NCBI RefSeq assembly: GCF_017316305.2
Contig: NZ_CP147250.1
Location: 2,417,001 to 2,481,000, forward strand
Length of the DNA: 64,000 nt
Reading direction: 5' to 3'
DNA from: Enterococcus sp. DIV1094
GTDB lineage: Bacteria; Bacillota; Bacilli; Lactobacillales; Enterococcaceae
Under the pieces are notes generated by a model, which ran no database searches, was not told the origin of the DNA, and was given only the letters and a program-made list of their open reading frames with translations. A program made the translations under genes and the position numbers. Within the stretch, counting starts at the first letter, position 1. Every line of letters starts with the position of its first letter. Below, one piece after another: positions 17,859 to 26,929 of the stretch.

Positions 17859-19745
17859 GTGAAAGAGCTAAAAATAACTGACCTCAAAAAAACATATGGA
17901 GAAAAAGAGTTATTCAATCAGATTTCCTTTTTGATCCATGAACATGATCGTATTGGTTTGATTGGCACCAACGGAACTGGTAAAACAAGTCTTTTGAATA
18001 TTATTGCTGGACTTGACAGTGGAGATGGTGATCAACAGACTGTTTTTTATCCAAATGATTACCGTATCGGATATTTGTCGCAAACCGATTCTTTTTCAGA
18101 AGATGATACGGTCCTACAAGCTGTTTTTCAGGGCAAGAGCCCATTGATCCAAACCGTGCGACTCTATGAGGAAGCGTTGATTGCATTAGCCGAAAATGGT
18201 GATGATGAAGCAGTCCAAAGACGATACGCATTGGCAGAAGAGCGAATGAATAAAGACGATGCTTGGACAACGGATACGAATGCCAAGATCATTTTACAAA
18301 AATTAGGGATCAACCAATTAGAAAAGAAAATCGGAGAGCTTTCGGGTGGGCAAAAAAAGCGTGTTAGCTTAGCACAAGTCTTAATCGATGAACCGGATCT
18401 TTTGTTACTTGATGAGCCGACGAACCACTTAGATTATGCAGCGATCGAATGGTTGGAATCGTATTTGAAACAATATCGTGGGGCCTTATTGATGGTGACC
18501 CATGATCGTTATTTCTTAGATCGTGTGACGAATCGGATCTTCGAACTTGCTTTTGGAAATCTTTATGAATACAAAGGCAATTACGAAGCCTACCTTATAG
18601 AAAAAGCCGAGCGAGACCGTGTCGAAGTTGAACAAGAAGAAAAGCGTAAACGGTTATATAAGCAAGAGCTTTCTTGGATGCGTGCGGGTGTACAAGCTCG
18701 CGGCACGAAACAGCAAGCACGTATCAATCGCTTTGAAGACTTAAAAGAGAACTTATATCAAGTCAATCATGACACAGATATTGAATTAAATATCGCCACA
18801 CAGCGTTTAGGGAAAAAAGTGATCGAGATCAAGGATGGTTCCTATTCGATCGAGGGAAAACCATTGCTCCAACACTTAGATTTATTGATCCAATCGCGCG
18901 AACGGTTAGGGATCACTGGAGAAAACGGCGCAGGAAAATCAACGCTGTTGAATATCTTAGCAGGAAAATTATCTTTAGATAGTGGCAGCTATTCGATCGG
19001 TGAAACGGTGCGATTAGCCTACTATACGCAAGAAAATGAAAAAATGTCTCCAGATAAACGGATGATCGCTTATTTACAAGAAGCGGCAGAAGAAGTCCAG
19101 ACAGCTGATGGGACGCAAATTGGTGTTGCTGAACTATTGGAGCGCTTCTTGTTCCCTAGATTCATGCACGGGACATTGATCCGGAAGCTATCAGGTGGAG
19201 AAAAACGCCGCTTGTATTTACTCAAATTATTGATCCAGCAACCGAATGTTTTGTTGCTAGATGAACCGACAAATGATTTAGATATTGCCACCTTGACGAT
19301 TTTGGAAGATTATTTCCGTACCTTCCCAGGGGCAGTGATCACTGTTTCCCATGACCGTTATTTCTTGGATAAGGTAGTTGATAAACTACTAGTCTTTCAA
19401 GGGGATGGCAAACAAGAGCTTTACTATGGCGACATGTCGAGCTACTTAGTCAAACGTAAAGAAGACCAACAAGCGCAACCGGAAAAAGTCAAAGTGAAGA
19501 CCGAAGAAAAAAAATCTGAGCCAAAGAAAAAACTTTCTTATATGGAACAAAAAGAATGGGCAACGATCGAAGATGATATTGCAGAACTAGAAAATCGTTT
19601 GGATGAATTACAAGAAGAAATGAACCATCAAGGTGATGATTTCACACGTTTGCAAGAGTTACAAAAAGAAGTGACCACAACTGAGGAAATGCTAGAAGAA
19701 AAAATGTCACGTTGGGAATATTTAAGTGAATGGGCAGATAATTAG
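17859..19745 (+). CDS. uup: ABC-F family ATPase (Uup-like)
   Basis: A 628-residue cytosolic protein with two ABC ATPase domains and no membrane segment, so it belongs to the ABC-F translation-factor group. Domain 1 has Walker [10 protein letters not shown] (about residue 36), signature [13 protein letters not shown] and Walker [13 protein letters not shown]. Domain 2 has [21 protein letters not shown] and [12 protein letters not shown] charged linker separates them, and a C-terminal coiled coil (about residues 560-625) is the Uup-type extension. The GTG start has AAGGGGGAG upstream, and TACAAT at 17830-17835 is a likely -10. Ends 11 bp before thyA. Confidence 0.93.
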   Translation: MKELKITDLKKTYGEKELFNQISFLIHEHDRIGLIGTNGTGKTSLLNIIAGLDSGDGDQQTVFYPNDYRIGYLSQTDSFSEDDTVLQAVFQGKSPLIQTVRLYEEALIALAENGDDEAVQRRYALAEERMNKDDAWTTDTNAKIILQKLGINQLEKKIGELSGGQKKRVSLAQVLIDEPDLLLLDEPTNHLDYAAIEWLESYLKQYRGALLMVTHDRYFLDRVTNRIFELAFGNLYEYKGNYEAYLIEKAERDRVEVEQEEKRKRLYKQELSWMRAGVQARGTKQQARINRFEDLKENLYQVNHDTDIELNIATQRLGKKVIEIKDGSYSIEGKPLLQHLDLLIQSRERLGITGENGAGKSTLLNILAGKLSLDSGSYSIGETVRLAYYTQENEKMSPDKRMIAYLQEAAEEVQTADGTQIGVAELLERFLFPRFMHGTLIRKLSGGEKRRLYLLKLLIQQPNVLLLDEPTNDLDIATLTILEDYFRTFPGAVITVSHDRYFLDKVVDKLLVFQGDGKQELYYGDMSSYLVKRKEDQQAQPEKVKVKTEEKKSEPKKKLSYMEQKEWATIEDDIAELENRLDELQEEMNHQGDDFTRLQELQKEVTTTEEMLEEKMSRWEYLSEWADN

Positions 19746-19756
19746 GAGGGCATAAG

Positions 19757-20704
19757 ATGGAGCAAGCATATCTTGAACTAGGTGAAAAGTTGTTATCTGA
19801 AGGACATGTAAAAGGTGATCGTACGGGGACTGGAACATTGAGTTTATTTGGTTATCAAATGCGGTTTGACCTTCAAAAGGGCTTCCCTTTATTAACGACA
19901 AAACGTGTTCCTTTTGGCTTGATCAAAAGTGAACTGTTATGGTTTTTAAAAGGAGATACGAATATCCGCTATCTTTTACAAAATAATAACCATATCTGGG
20001 ATGAATGGGCATTTGAGCGCTATATCAAAAGCGAGGACTATCAAGGTCCAGACATGACAGATTTTGGTCATCGCAGTTTGTCTGATCCAGAATTCAATAA
20101 AGTGTATCAGGAAGAAAGCAAGAAGTTTTGTGAAAAAATCGTCGAAGATGAAGATTTTGCAGCGAAATATGGTGATCTTGGTCATATTTACGGGTATCAA
20201 TGGCGCCATTGGGAAACGAAAGAAGGCAGTTTCATCGATCAAATCAAAGAAGTGATCGAAGCAATCAAGAAAACACCTGATTCAAGAAGATTGATCGTTT
20301 CAGCTTGGAATCCAGAAGATGTGCCAACGATGGCTTTACCGCCTTGTCACACGATGTTCCAGTTTTATGTGAATGACAACAAATTGAGCTGTCAATTGTA
20401 CCAACGCAGTGGTGATGTATTTTTAGGTGTGCCGTTCAATATTGCTAGTTATGCTTTACTGACACATCTGATTGCGCATGAAACTGGGTTAGAAGTCGGT
20501 GAATTTATCCATACTTTAGGGGATGCTCATCTTTATTCAAATCATGTAGAACAAATGAAAGAGCAATTATCTCGAGAAGTTCGTTCGTTTCCGACACTTG
20601 TATTGAATACAGAAAAGGATTCTGTGTTCGATTTTGAAATGGATGATATCAAAGTTGAAGGATATGAGCCGCATCCTTCAATCAAGGCACCTATCGCGGT
20701 CTAA
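19757..20704 (+). CDS. thyA: Thymidylate synthase
   Basis: Converts dUMP to dTMP using methylene-tetrahydrofolate. The protein has 315 residues, the longer Lactobacillales form with an insert of about 50 residues (near 90-140) compared with the 264-residue E. coli enzyme. DRTGTGTLS and FPLLTTKRV lie at the N-terminus. The nucleophilic cysteine is in [11 protein letters not shown], followed by [30 protein letters not shown] precedes the ATG. It lies 11 bp after uup and 14 bp before folA, a normal thyA-folA pairing that supplies folate recycling. Confidence 0.98.
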   Translation: MEQAYLELGEKLLSEGHVKGDRTGTGTLSLFGYQMRFDLQKGFPLLTTKRVPFGLIKSELLWFLKGDTNIRYLLQNNNHIWDEWAFERYIKSEDYQGPDMTDFGHRSLSDPEFNKVYQEESKKFCEKIVEDEDFAAKYGDLGHIYGYQWRHWETKEGSFIDQIKEVIEAIKKTPDSRRLIVSAWNPEDVPTMALPPCHTMFQFYVNDNKLSCQLYQRSGDVFLGVPFNIASYALLTHLIAHETGLEVGEFIHTLGDAHLYSNHVEQMKEQLSREVRSFPTLVLNTEKDSVFDFEMDDIKVEGYEPHPSIKAPIAV

Positions 20705-20718
20705 GAAAGGATGAGAAG

Positions 20719-21231
20719 ATGTTCGCTGCAATCTGGGCACAGGATGAAAATGGTCTGATTGGAAAAGAAGACAAACTTCCATGGCATTTGCCGAATGATT
20801 TAAAATTTTTTAAGCAAATGACCGAAGCGAATGTATTGATCATGGGACGAAAAACATTTATGGGGATGGGCGGTAGACCATTACCCAATCGTAAAACGAT
20901 TGTTTTGACTAGGGACCGTGAATTTACAGCTGAGGGCGTACAAGTGATGCATGATGTCAATGAAGTATTAGCGTATGAAAAAGAAGCAGATGGGATTTTA
21001 TTCGTTGCTGGAGGATCAGCAATCTATGAAGAATTCTTACCATACTGCACGATTTTATATCGGACAGTGATCCATCATTCTTTCGAAGGAGATACGTATT
21101 TTCCTGCCGTTGACTGGGAAGCTTGGTCATTGATCAACATCAGTCCGGGAGAAATCGACGAAAAAAATAGTTATGCGCATCAGTTCGAGACGTATAAACG
21201 AAAAGAAGAACACGCAGCTGAAGAGATGTAG
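20719..21231 (+). CDS. folA: Dihydrofolate reductase
   Basis: Reduces dihydrofolate made by ThyA; the target of trimethoprim. The protein has 170 residues. The N-terminus AAIWAQDENGLIGKEDKLPWHLPNDL carries the substrate-site acid Asp in the LPNDL segment. The NADPH site is in IMGRKTFMGMGGRPLPNR, and GGSAIYEEFLP follows near residue 100. AAAGGATGAGAAG supplies the ribosome site. It is the last gene of the uup-thyA-folA run, closed by a strong terminator. Nothing suggests an acquired resistant allele, but single resistance changes cannot be judged by eye. Confidence 0.96.
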   Translation: MFAAIWAQDENGLIGKEDKLPWHLPNDLKFFKQMTEANVLIMGRKTFMGMGGRPLPNRKTIVLTRDREFTAEGVQVMHDVNEVLAYEKEADGILFVAGGSAIYEEFLPYCTILYRTVIHHSFEGDTYFPAVDWEAWSLINISPGEIDEKNSYAHQFETYKRKEEHAAEEM

Positions 21232-21254
21232 CATCTCCTCGCATTTATCGATAT

Positions 21255-21308
21255 AAGCGGCAGCAACCGAGAAAGATTTTCATTCATCTAGGTTGCTGCC
21301 GCTTTTTT
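21255..21308 (+). terminator. Intrinsic terminator after folA
   Basis: A 14-bp stem, AAGCGGCAGCAACC (21255-21268) with its complement (21291-21304), is followed by a T-run. Confidence 0.9.
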
Positions 21309-21480
21309 CATTCGACTAAAAAGAAGGTTGATTTTTGGTTTCGCACGGTTATTTCTCACAGCTGCCTACTTCTGTCACAACCTTATCGAATTTGATGAAA
21401 AAACAGAAGTTCTTTGGTATACTGGAAGAGGACCTGCCTGAAAAATGATAGGCACTTTGTGAAAGAAAGAGTGTGAAATA

Positions 21481-22323
21481 ATGACAAACGTAAAAATAGT
21501 AACAGATTCTTCTTGTACAATGGAAAAAGCAGTACGAGATCATTTGAACATCCATGTTATGCCATTATCAATAATGATCGATGGTGTTGTATATCCTGAT
21601 GACGATCAATTAGGCGGAGAGAAATTTATGGAAATGATGGCGAAGTCAAAGGCATTGCCTAAAACAAGCCAACCGCCGATCGGAGAATTTATCTCAACTT
21701 ATGACGAATTAGGTCAAGACGGGAGTGAAGTGATCTCTATCCATATGACTAAAGGTCTAAGTGGAACGGTTGAAGCAGCAAGACAAGCGAGCAACTTAAC
21801 AAAAACAAAAGTAACAGTCATCGATAGTGACACGACAGACCAAGGATTATCATTCCAAGTGATCCGCGCGGCTGAAATGGCAAAAGAAGGAAAGTCAGCG
21901 GAAGAGATTCTTGCTGAAATCGAGAAGATCAAAAATAATACAAAGCTTTATATCGGTATTTCTACATTGGATAACTTGGTGAAAGGTGGACGTATCAGTC
22001 GTGCAACTGGGTTATTATCAAGTATGTTGAATATTCGTGTCGTAATGAATTTTGCTCATTCAGAGTTGATTCCTGTGACAAAAGGTCGTGGGAAAAAGAC
22101 TTTCGACAAGTGGTTCGAAAGCTTGAAAAAAGAACTGAAGGCTTTGCCAAACGTTCGCCAAATCGGTATCTCTCACGCAGGAGCAAAAGAGCTTGCACGT
22201 GAATTCGAAGAGGGATTGAAAGAATTGTTCCCCGATATGGATATCCCCGTATTGCATACAAATCCAGTGATTGCTACCCATACAGGGGAAAATGCTTTCG
22301 CAATCATGTATTACGTTGATTGA
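21481..22323 (+). CDS. DegV family fatty-acid-binding protein
   Basis: A 280-residue protein of the DegV/EDD fold, which binds a fatty acid (FakB-type proteins present it to a FakA kinase). VTDSSCTME at the N-terminus, KTSQPPIGEF near residue 60, IHMTKGLSGTVEAA near 88 and GGRISRATGL near 168 are family landmarks. The C-terminal IATHTGENAFA motif is also present. Whether it works with FakA here is inferred, as no kinase is in the window. The start follows AAAGAAAGAGTG. Single gene with its own terminator. Confidence 0.93.
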   Translation: MTNVKIVTDSSCTMEKAVRDHLNIHVMPLSIMIDGVVYPDDDQLGGEKFMEMMAKSKALPKTSQPPIGEFISTYDELGQDGSEVISIHMTKGLSGTVEAARQASNLTKTKVTVIDSDTTDQGLSFQVIRAAEMAKEGKSAEEILAEIEKIKNNTKLYIGISTLDNLVKGGRISRATGLLSSMLNIRVVMNFAHSELIPVTKGRGKKTFDKWFESLKKELKALPNVRQIGISHAGAKELAREFEEGLKELFPDMDIPVLHTNPVIATHTGENAFAIMYYVD

Positions 22324-22347
22324 TGGAAGGTAAAAAAGCATAAAGGG

Positions 22348-22396
22348 ACAGATCATTAAAAGACAGACAATTTTGTTTTTTAATGATCTGTATTTT
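22348..22396 (+). terminator. Intrinsic terminator after the DegV gene
   Basis: ACAGATCATTAAAA (22348-22361) pairs with its complement ending at 22391. A T-rich tail follows. Confidence 0.75.
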
Positions 22397-22570
22397 CTAA
22401 TTTGTCCGAGCGATAACAGTATATGAAAAGGAAGAGGCAACTGAAAGATTTAACAGACTGCGCTTCCTTTGGCAAATGAGAAACAAGCTCTTTCTTTTTT
22501 CAGAAAAGGGCTATTTTTTTAATCGAATTTTTGGTAATATAAGTAACAATCATGGTCTAGAGGTGAAAGA

Positions 22571-23467
22571 ATGAAACGAAACAATCAACGATTGATGATC
22601 GTTTTGATTCCTTTATTGACCGCAGTTTTTCTGTTTGTCGGACTATCTTTGAGTGTGCCCAAAGCTCAGCCTTTGTTAAAGCCGGCATCATCTGTGACTT
22701 CTGAATCGAATCAAAAAGACAAGCTACACTATGTCGCTATCGGCGATTCGTTGACAGAAGGCGTAGGTGACCAAACGAAACAAGGTGGTTTTGTTCCGTT
22801 AGTCGCAAATGATATCAAAGACAGATATGGTTTGACAGCCATTGAAATTGAAAACTACGGGGTAAATGGAGAACGAAGCGATCAAATTTTAAAAAGACTG
22901 AAAAAAAATGAAGAGATAAAAAGCAATATCGAAACAGCAGATATCATTACTTTGACTGTTGGTGGGAATGATTTAATGAAAGTGATCCAAAACAATCTTT
23001 TTGGTATCAGTATTGACTCATTCGATAAACCAATCAAGAAGTATCAAGAAAATGTCAAAGAAATCATTGAAGAGATCCGTTCATTGAATAAACAAGTACC
23101 GATCTATATTTTAGGGATCTACAATCCTTTTTATTTGAATTTCCCTGAGATCACGGACATGCAAACGATCGTGGATAATTGGAATGAAGGGACACAACAA
23201 GTAGTAGATGAGTCCGCGAATAGCTATTTTATCCCCATTAATGATTTACTGTATCAAGGGTTGAATCAAGAGGTTGGTATCACCGAAGCTTCTGATCAGA
23301 CAACTTCAAGTGATAGCTCTAGCGGGACTAGAAATAATGTATTATATGAAGAAGATCATTTTCATCCTAATAACTTAGGTTATCAATTGATGGCTAATGC
23401 CGTAAGAGATCAATTGATCGAAACGCATGAAAAATGGCTGGTCAAGGGAGGAAACAAGGATGGATAA
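22571..23467 (+). CDS. SGNH/GDSL hydrolase, membrane-anchored (YpmR-like)
   Basis: A 298-residue secreted or membrane-anchored lipase/esterase-like protein. An N-terminal signal-anchor (about residues 8-30) lacks a clear cleavage or lipobox motif. The catalytic blocks are AIGDSLTEGVGD (Ser, about residue 60), NYGVNGERS (oxyanion Gly), LTVGGNDLM (Asn) and DHFHPNNLGY (Asp/His, near residue 258). The substrate is unknown. AGAGGTGAAAGA precedes the ATG. It heads the ypmR-ypmS-msrA-yozE cluster known from Bacillus, overlapping ypmS by 8 bp. Confidence 0.9.
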   Translation: MKRNNQRLMIVLIPLLTAVFLFVGLSLSVPKAQPLLKPASSVTSESNQKDKLHYVAIGDSLTEGVGDQTKQGGFVPLVANDIKDRYGLTAIEIENYGVNGERSDQILKRLKKNEEIKSNIETADIITLTVGGNDLMKVIQNNLFGISIDSFDKPIKKYQENVKEIIEEIRSLNKQVPIYILGIYNPFYLNFPEITDMQTIVDNWNEGTQQVVDESANSYFIPINDLLYQGLNQEVGITEASDQTTSSDSSSGTRNNVLYEEDHFHPNNLGYQLMANAVRDQLIETHEKWLVKGGNKDG

Positions 23468-24116
23468 ACGCAGTACGACAGTTGAAACACCAAAAAAGCG
23501 TAACTATTGGAAATACGCATTTTTGATCTTATTAGGCGTTATTATCGGTTCAACGATATTTTTAGGTACACGGATCTTTGCCAATCGCGAACCTGATTTG
23601 CCAGAAGTGCCAGCGATCACGGAAAGACAAGGCGATCCAGTATTAACAATCAATACACAAAAAGAAAAAGTCAATCAACTCATCAGCTTTTTCTTGACCG
23701 ATTTTCAAGAAGGGCAAGATATCAAGTACAAATTTTATTTAGAAAATGAAGCATTACTTAATGGAACATTTGAAGTGTTAGGATTTCCGATTGATTTTTA
23801 CTTGTATTTTGATCCTTATGTAATGGAAAATGGCAATGTTCAGTTAAAAGCAAAAAGCTTATCGATCGGTACGTTGAATTTACCAATCAGAGATGTGATG
23901 AATATGATCAAACGAAATTACAAACTACCTGAATGGATCGAGATCAATACGGAAGACTTAACGATCATGTTGCGCTTAGATCAATTCCGTATGCAAAACG
24001 GAATGTATATCAAAGCGGATAAAATCGACTTAGTGAATGATGATATCCGATTTAGTTTGTATTTACCAAAAGATTCCTCAACGACAGAAGAAACAACTGA
24101 ATCAAGTACCAATTAA
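23460..24116 (+). CDS. YpmS family protein (DUF2140)
   Basis: A 218-residue protein with a short basic cytoplasmic N-terminus, a single transmembrane helix at about residues 17-37 ([18 protein letters not shown]) and an extracytoplasmic domain with beta-rich motifs ([41 protein letters not shown]) typical of DUF2140. Function unknown. The ATG at 23460 fits GGAGG at 23446-23450; a start at 23427 would sit inside the coding end of the previous gene. It overlaps ypmR by 8 bp, so translation is probably coupled. Confidence 0.85.
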   Translation: MDKRSTTVETPKKRNYWKYAFLILLGVIIGSTIFLGTRIFANREPDLPEVPAITERQGDPVLTINTQKEKVNQLISFFLTDFQEGQDIKYKFYLENEALLNGTFEVLGFPIDFYLYFDPYVMENGNVQLKAKSLSIGTLNLPIRDVMNMIKRNYKLPEWIEINTEDLTIMLRLDQFRMQNGMYIKADKIDLVNDDIRFSLYLPKDSSTTEETTESSTN

Positions 24117-24147
24117 GCGAAATCTTTATTTTAAAGGAGGAATCAGC

Positions 24148-24666
24148 ATGGAACGAGCAATATTTGCAGGAGGTTGTTTTTGGTGTATGATCCAACCTTT
24201 TGATACATTACCTGGCATCCATACGATCATGTCTGGATACACTGGAGGGAATGTGCCAAATCCAACATACGAACAAGTGAAAGCTAAAACAACAGGACAC
24301 ACCGAAGCAGTTGAGATCTTGTATGATCCAGCATTGATCTCATACGAAGAATTGCTTGAACTTTATTGGCAACAAACAGATCCGACAGATGCGTTTGGTC
24401 AATTTGAAGACCGTGGCGACAATTATCGCCCTGTGATTTTTTATACCACAGAAGAACAACGACAAAAAGCTGAACAAAGCAAGCAACAACTTGCTGAAAG
24501 TGGTCGTTTTATTGACCCGATCGTGACAACGATCGAACCAGCTGAGACGTTTTATTTAGCAGAAGAAGAACATCAAGATTACTACAAAAAAAATCCAGAA
24601 AATTTTGAGCGTAATCATGCACGTCGGGCGGCATTTATTGCTGCCAACTGGGAGGGGAACGAATGA
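24148..24666 (+). CDS. msrA: Peptide-methionine (S)-S-oxide reductase MsrA
   Basis: Repairs oxidised methionine residues. The protein has 172 residues. The active-site motif AGGCFWCM sits at residues 6-13, with the nucleophilic Cys in [21 protein letters not shown] and [12 protein letters not shown] follow, and [12 protein letters not shown] binds substrate. The ATG at 24148 follows AAAGGAGG at ideal spacing; the frame is open further upstream, but that part overlaps ypmS. It overlaps yozE by 4 bp (ATGA). Confidence 0.96.
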   Translation: MERAIFAGGCFWCMIQPFDTLPGIHTIMSGYTGGNVPNPTYEQVKAKTTGHTEAVEILYDPALISYEELLELYWQQTDPTDAFGQFEDRGDNYRPVIFYTTEEQRQKAEQSKQQLAESGRFIDPIVTTIEPAETFYLAEEEHQDYYKKNPENFERNHARRAAFIAANWEGNE

Positions 24667-24890
24667 ATCGTAGCTTCTATCACTATCTGATGACTCTTCG
24701 TGGCGGAAAACCGACGGATGCACTATCGACTTTTGCGACAGAAGCGGGCAAGGACATCCAGTTTCCCAAACACAGTACAAGTTATGAAGAAATCTCTGAT
24801 TATTTAGAAATGAATGTTGACTATTTACCCTCTATGGATATCTTTGATACCGCTTGGGATCATTATTTAGAAAATAACCATCCTGCTTAG
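24663..24890 (+). CDS. YozE family protein (UPF0346)
   Basis: A 75-residue small helical protein recognised by [12 protein letters not shown] at the N-terminus and the [16 protein letters not shown] segment, which give the YozE/SAM-like fold. Function unknown. The start overlaps the msrA stop by 4 bp with GGAGGGG upstream, and msrA-yozE adjacency is typical of Firmicutes. A large structured terminator follows. Confidence 0.88.
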   Translation: MNRSFYHYLMTLRGGKPTDALSTFATEAGKDIQFPKHSTSYEEISDYLEMNVDYLPSMDIFDTAWDHYLENNHPA

Positions 24891-24930
24891 TAGCTGAACA
24901 TACGAACTAAGCGATCAAATGGATGTGGTG

Positions 24931-25046
24931 AGGCAGACAAGTCCTGCTTTGGAAACCAATTTGGCTCGATCAAAACATTGGAAAAAAGATATTTTGATTG
25001 AGCCCAAACATTTCCATAAATGGGGGCTTTTGTCTGTCTTTTTTTA
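24931..25046 (+). terminator. Long structured terminator or 3' RNA element
   Basis: An outer 11-bp stem (AGGCAGACAAG at 24931-24941 with TTTGTCTGTCT up to 25038) encloses a small TGGAAA/TTTCCA stem and a 13-bp inner arm (GGCTCGATCAAAA at 24963-24975 with TTTTGATTGAGCC at 24992-25004). A run of eight T follows. It ends the ypmR-msrA-yozE operon and is unusually elaborate. Confidence 0.65.
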
Positions 25047-25098
25047 TACTAGTTTGTGAATGGCTATTGAACCATTCGCTTTTTCTGTATTTATTTTA

Positions 25099-25104
25099 TA
25101 TAAT
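25099..25104 (+). promoter_or_regulatory. Predicted -10 of signal peptidase gene
   Basis: TATAAT at 25099-25104 lies 45 bp upstream of the TTG start. The -35 is weak (TTCGCT at 25075-25080, 18-bp spacer). Confidence 0.45.
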
Positions 25105-25148
25105 ACTACTAATAGGTTTAGATTTTACGAGGGATGGATTGATTAGCT

Positions 25149-25700
25149 TTGACAAAAAAGCAACGTTATATTGACCGTTTTTGGTTATTTTTCAAATTTT
25201 TACTTTGTTCCATAGTGATTGCCTTTATTTTGCGTGGATTTATTCTGATCCCAGTACCAGTGGAAGGAAACTCAATGGAGAATGTCCTTAAACAAGGAGA
25301 CATGGTTGTCATGGAAAAGTTCTCAGAAATCCGACGATTTGATGTTGTTGTTTTCCAACTAGCTGATGGAACGATCTATATCAAAAGGGTCATTGGTCTA
25401 CCCGGAGAAACGATTAGTTATGAGAACGATCAACTAAAAATCGATGGACAACCAATCGAAGAACCCTATTTAAGCAAAAACATCCGCTCAGATCATGAGA
25501 GCGCGCCTTATACCACGGATTTCACATTGGAAGAATTGACAGGTTACACTGAATTATCAGAAGATAGCTATTTCGTTCTAGGAGACAACCGTCGAGTCTC
25601 AAAAGACAGCCGCTCGTTTGGGACAATCGCACGAGAGGATATTTTAGGCAAAGCCAGATTTGTTTATTATCCATTACATGAAATCAAATGGATCAGATAA
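25149..25700 (+). CDS. lepB: Signal peptidase I
   Basis: Membrane-bound serine protease that removes signal peptides from secreted proteins. The protein has 183 residues, typical of Gram-positive SipT-like forms. One N-terminal transmembrane helix (about residues 12-33) precedes the catalytic Ser in GNSMENVLKQGD (the usual SMxPTL is altered to SMENVL). The Lys general base is in IKRVIGLPGE, and GDNRRVSKDSRSFG is box E. A stop codon lies three codons upstream of TTG 25149, so this rare TTG is the only plausible start; the GAGGG site is 15 nt away, so translation may be modest. A terminator shared with the convergent VOC gene follows. Confidence 0.93.
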   Translation: MTKKQRYIDRFWLFFKFLLCSIVIAFILRGFILIPVPVEGNSMENVLKQGDMVVMEKFSEIRRFDVVVFQLADGTIYIKRVIGLPGETISYENDQLKIDGQPIEEPYLSKNIRSDHESAPYTTDFTLEELTGYTELSEDSYFVLGDNRRVSKDSRSFGTIAREDILGKARFVYYPLHEIKWIR

Positions 25701-25702
25701 AA

Positions 25703-25757
25703 AAGAGAAGAAACATCCCCAATATGTCGCTTATTGGAGATGTTTCTTCTTTTTTAC
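25703..25757. terminator. Bidirectional terminator between lepB and VOC gene
   Basis: AGAAGAAACATC (25706-25717) pairs with GATGTTTCTTCT (25739-25750), extended by CCAATA/TATTGG inside. A T-run follows on the plus strand and A-rich sequence precedes it. The T-run overlaps the stop codon of the minus-strand gene. Confidence 0.8.
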
Positions 25758-26152
25758 ATATTCATCCACATTGGTTCCAACGTGTTTCCATCGGGATCTT
25801 GGACTTCGAGGGAGAACATTTCTTCCTCAGGCATCCCCATATCAACTGTATGGTAGCTACCACCATTTTCTTTTGCGATTTCACCAAAACGTTTGACTTC
25901 AGCGGCATTAGCTAAGCTAAAAGCAATCAGTGCGCCACTTGTTTTCTTTGTATCTGCGATATCTTTATCTTTCAAGAATTTTTTGTAAAAGTCATGTGTC
26001 AAGAGCATGATCCAAAATGTGTCATTCCAAACCATTGCACTAGCATCCTCAGTTGAAAATTCTTTGTTTTGCTTGAATCCAAGTTTAGTGTAAAATTCGA
26101 CTGATCGACTAACATCATGTACAGGGAAATTGACTAAAACCATTGTGTCCAT
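25754..26152 (-). CDS. VOC family (glyoxalase/bleomycin-resistance fold) protein
   Basis: A 132-residue protein with two beta-alpha-beta-beta-beta modules. VNFPVHDVSRSVEFYTKLGFK starts the first, and the C-terminal GMPEEEMFSLEVQDPDGNTLEPMW holds a likely metal-ligand Glu. The PhnB/glyoxalase-like layout suggests a metal-dependent enzyme or drug-binding protein with unknown substrate. AAAGGAGC precedes the ATG. Single gene, convergent with lepB. Confidence 0.85.
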   Translation of the reverse strand: MDTMVLVNFPVHDVSRSVEFYTKLGFKQNKEFSTEDASAMVWNDTFWIMLLTHDFYKKFLKDKDIADTKKTSGALIAFSLANAAEVKRFGEIAKENGGSYHTVDMGMPEEEMFSLEVQDPDGNTLEPMWMNM

Positions 26153-26239
26153 TTGATACAGCTCCTTTCAATTTTCCTCTATCATGCGCCAATAAGTAAG
26201 CGTTGTCAAAAGATTCAGCTTGGGGAAGAGACTCTTTTC

Positions 26240-26719
26240 TTACTGGACATATCCAGAAAAAACATAATCAACTGTGCTGTAAAATTCGTAGTAGAATCTT
26301 GAATTTCGGTCCGTCATATTTAGGCTACTAGTGATTGTAGAACCAGAGGAAACAAAGTGTGTTTTTAAGACCGCATGGTTCACTGAGTTTCTCATTCGAA
26401 TTTCCAATGTTCCACGACCTTGGTTATGGAAGTAATAATTATACGTATTCTTACCTAAGATATTGTAGTTAGAATAAAGGTAATATCCGCCACTATAAGT
26501 GCCAGACATCGTATTTCTACCTGATGACGCGACATTCCAATTGGCTGTTGGTAAACTGGTACCTCTTGTAAGCCCAGGAGTCAAATTGTACAACATGACC
26601 TCCGTTTGCATTTCGACGTTTTCTGGTGGACTCACTAATTCATTGGCAGAAACAGAGGGGCCTATCATTGATCCGTAAAAAAATAAAAGAGGCATTAGTG
26701 TCAAGAATAGTTTTCTCAT
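26240..26719 (-). CDS. Secreted protein of unknown function
   Basis: A 159-residue protein with a clear signal peptide: basic MRK, a hydrophobic core LFLTLMPLLFFYGSMIG, and a likely cleavage after SVSA (about residue 25). The mature part is rich in Ser, Thr, Asn, Tyr and Gly (GTYSGGYYLYSNYN, NTYNYYFHNQGRGTLEI) with no Cys and looks like a small beta-sandwich. No family was recognised. AAGGAGAATTT precedes the ATG. A promoter (TTGAAA-N17-TATCAT on the minus strand) is followed by a near-perfect cre at the predicted transcription start, pointing to carbon catabolite control. Confidence 0.8.
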   Translation of the reverse strand: MRKLFLTLMPLLFFYGSMIGPSVSANELVSPPENVEMQTEVMLYNLTPGLTRGTSLPTANWNVASSGRNTMSGTYSGGYYLYSNYNILGKNTYNYYFHNQGRGTLEIRMRNSVNHAVLKTHFVSSGSTITSSLNMTDRNSRFYYEFYSTVDYVFSGYVQ

Positions 26720-26744
26720 AAATTCTCCTTACTGTTATTTTTTG

Positions 26745-26756
26745 GTAAACGTTTAC
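26745..26756 (-). promoter_or_regulatory. cre-like operator (CcpA) for the secreted protein gene
   Basis: GTAAACGTTTAC is a perfect 12-bp palindrome and matches the cre core TGWAANCGNTNWCA in 12 of 14 positions with its flanks. It sits 26 bp upstream of the start codon, at the predicted transcription start. Confidence 0.65.
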
Positions 26757-26762
26757 TACTAA

Positions 26763-26791
26763 ATGATAAGCGTCAAACTGCTAGATTTCAA
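26763..26791 (-). promoter_or_regulatory. Predicted promoter of the secreted protein gene
   Basis: On the minus strand TTGAAA (26791-26786) and TATCAT (26768-26763) are 17 bp apart. The start would fall near 26757, adjoining the cre palindrome. Confidence 0.55.
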
Positions 26792-26929
26792 CCAGAAAAA
26801 CCTTATTTTAACGTGTGTCACAGATTGTGGCATCCGATTTTTTCGAAAGATCATACTAGACACTAGAAATATCTTTCAAGTTTTTTTATTAAATGGTTAA
26901 ATGTTAGATAGAGTGAAGGAGGAGATGAA

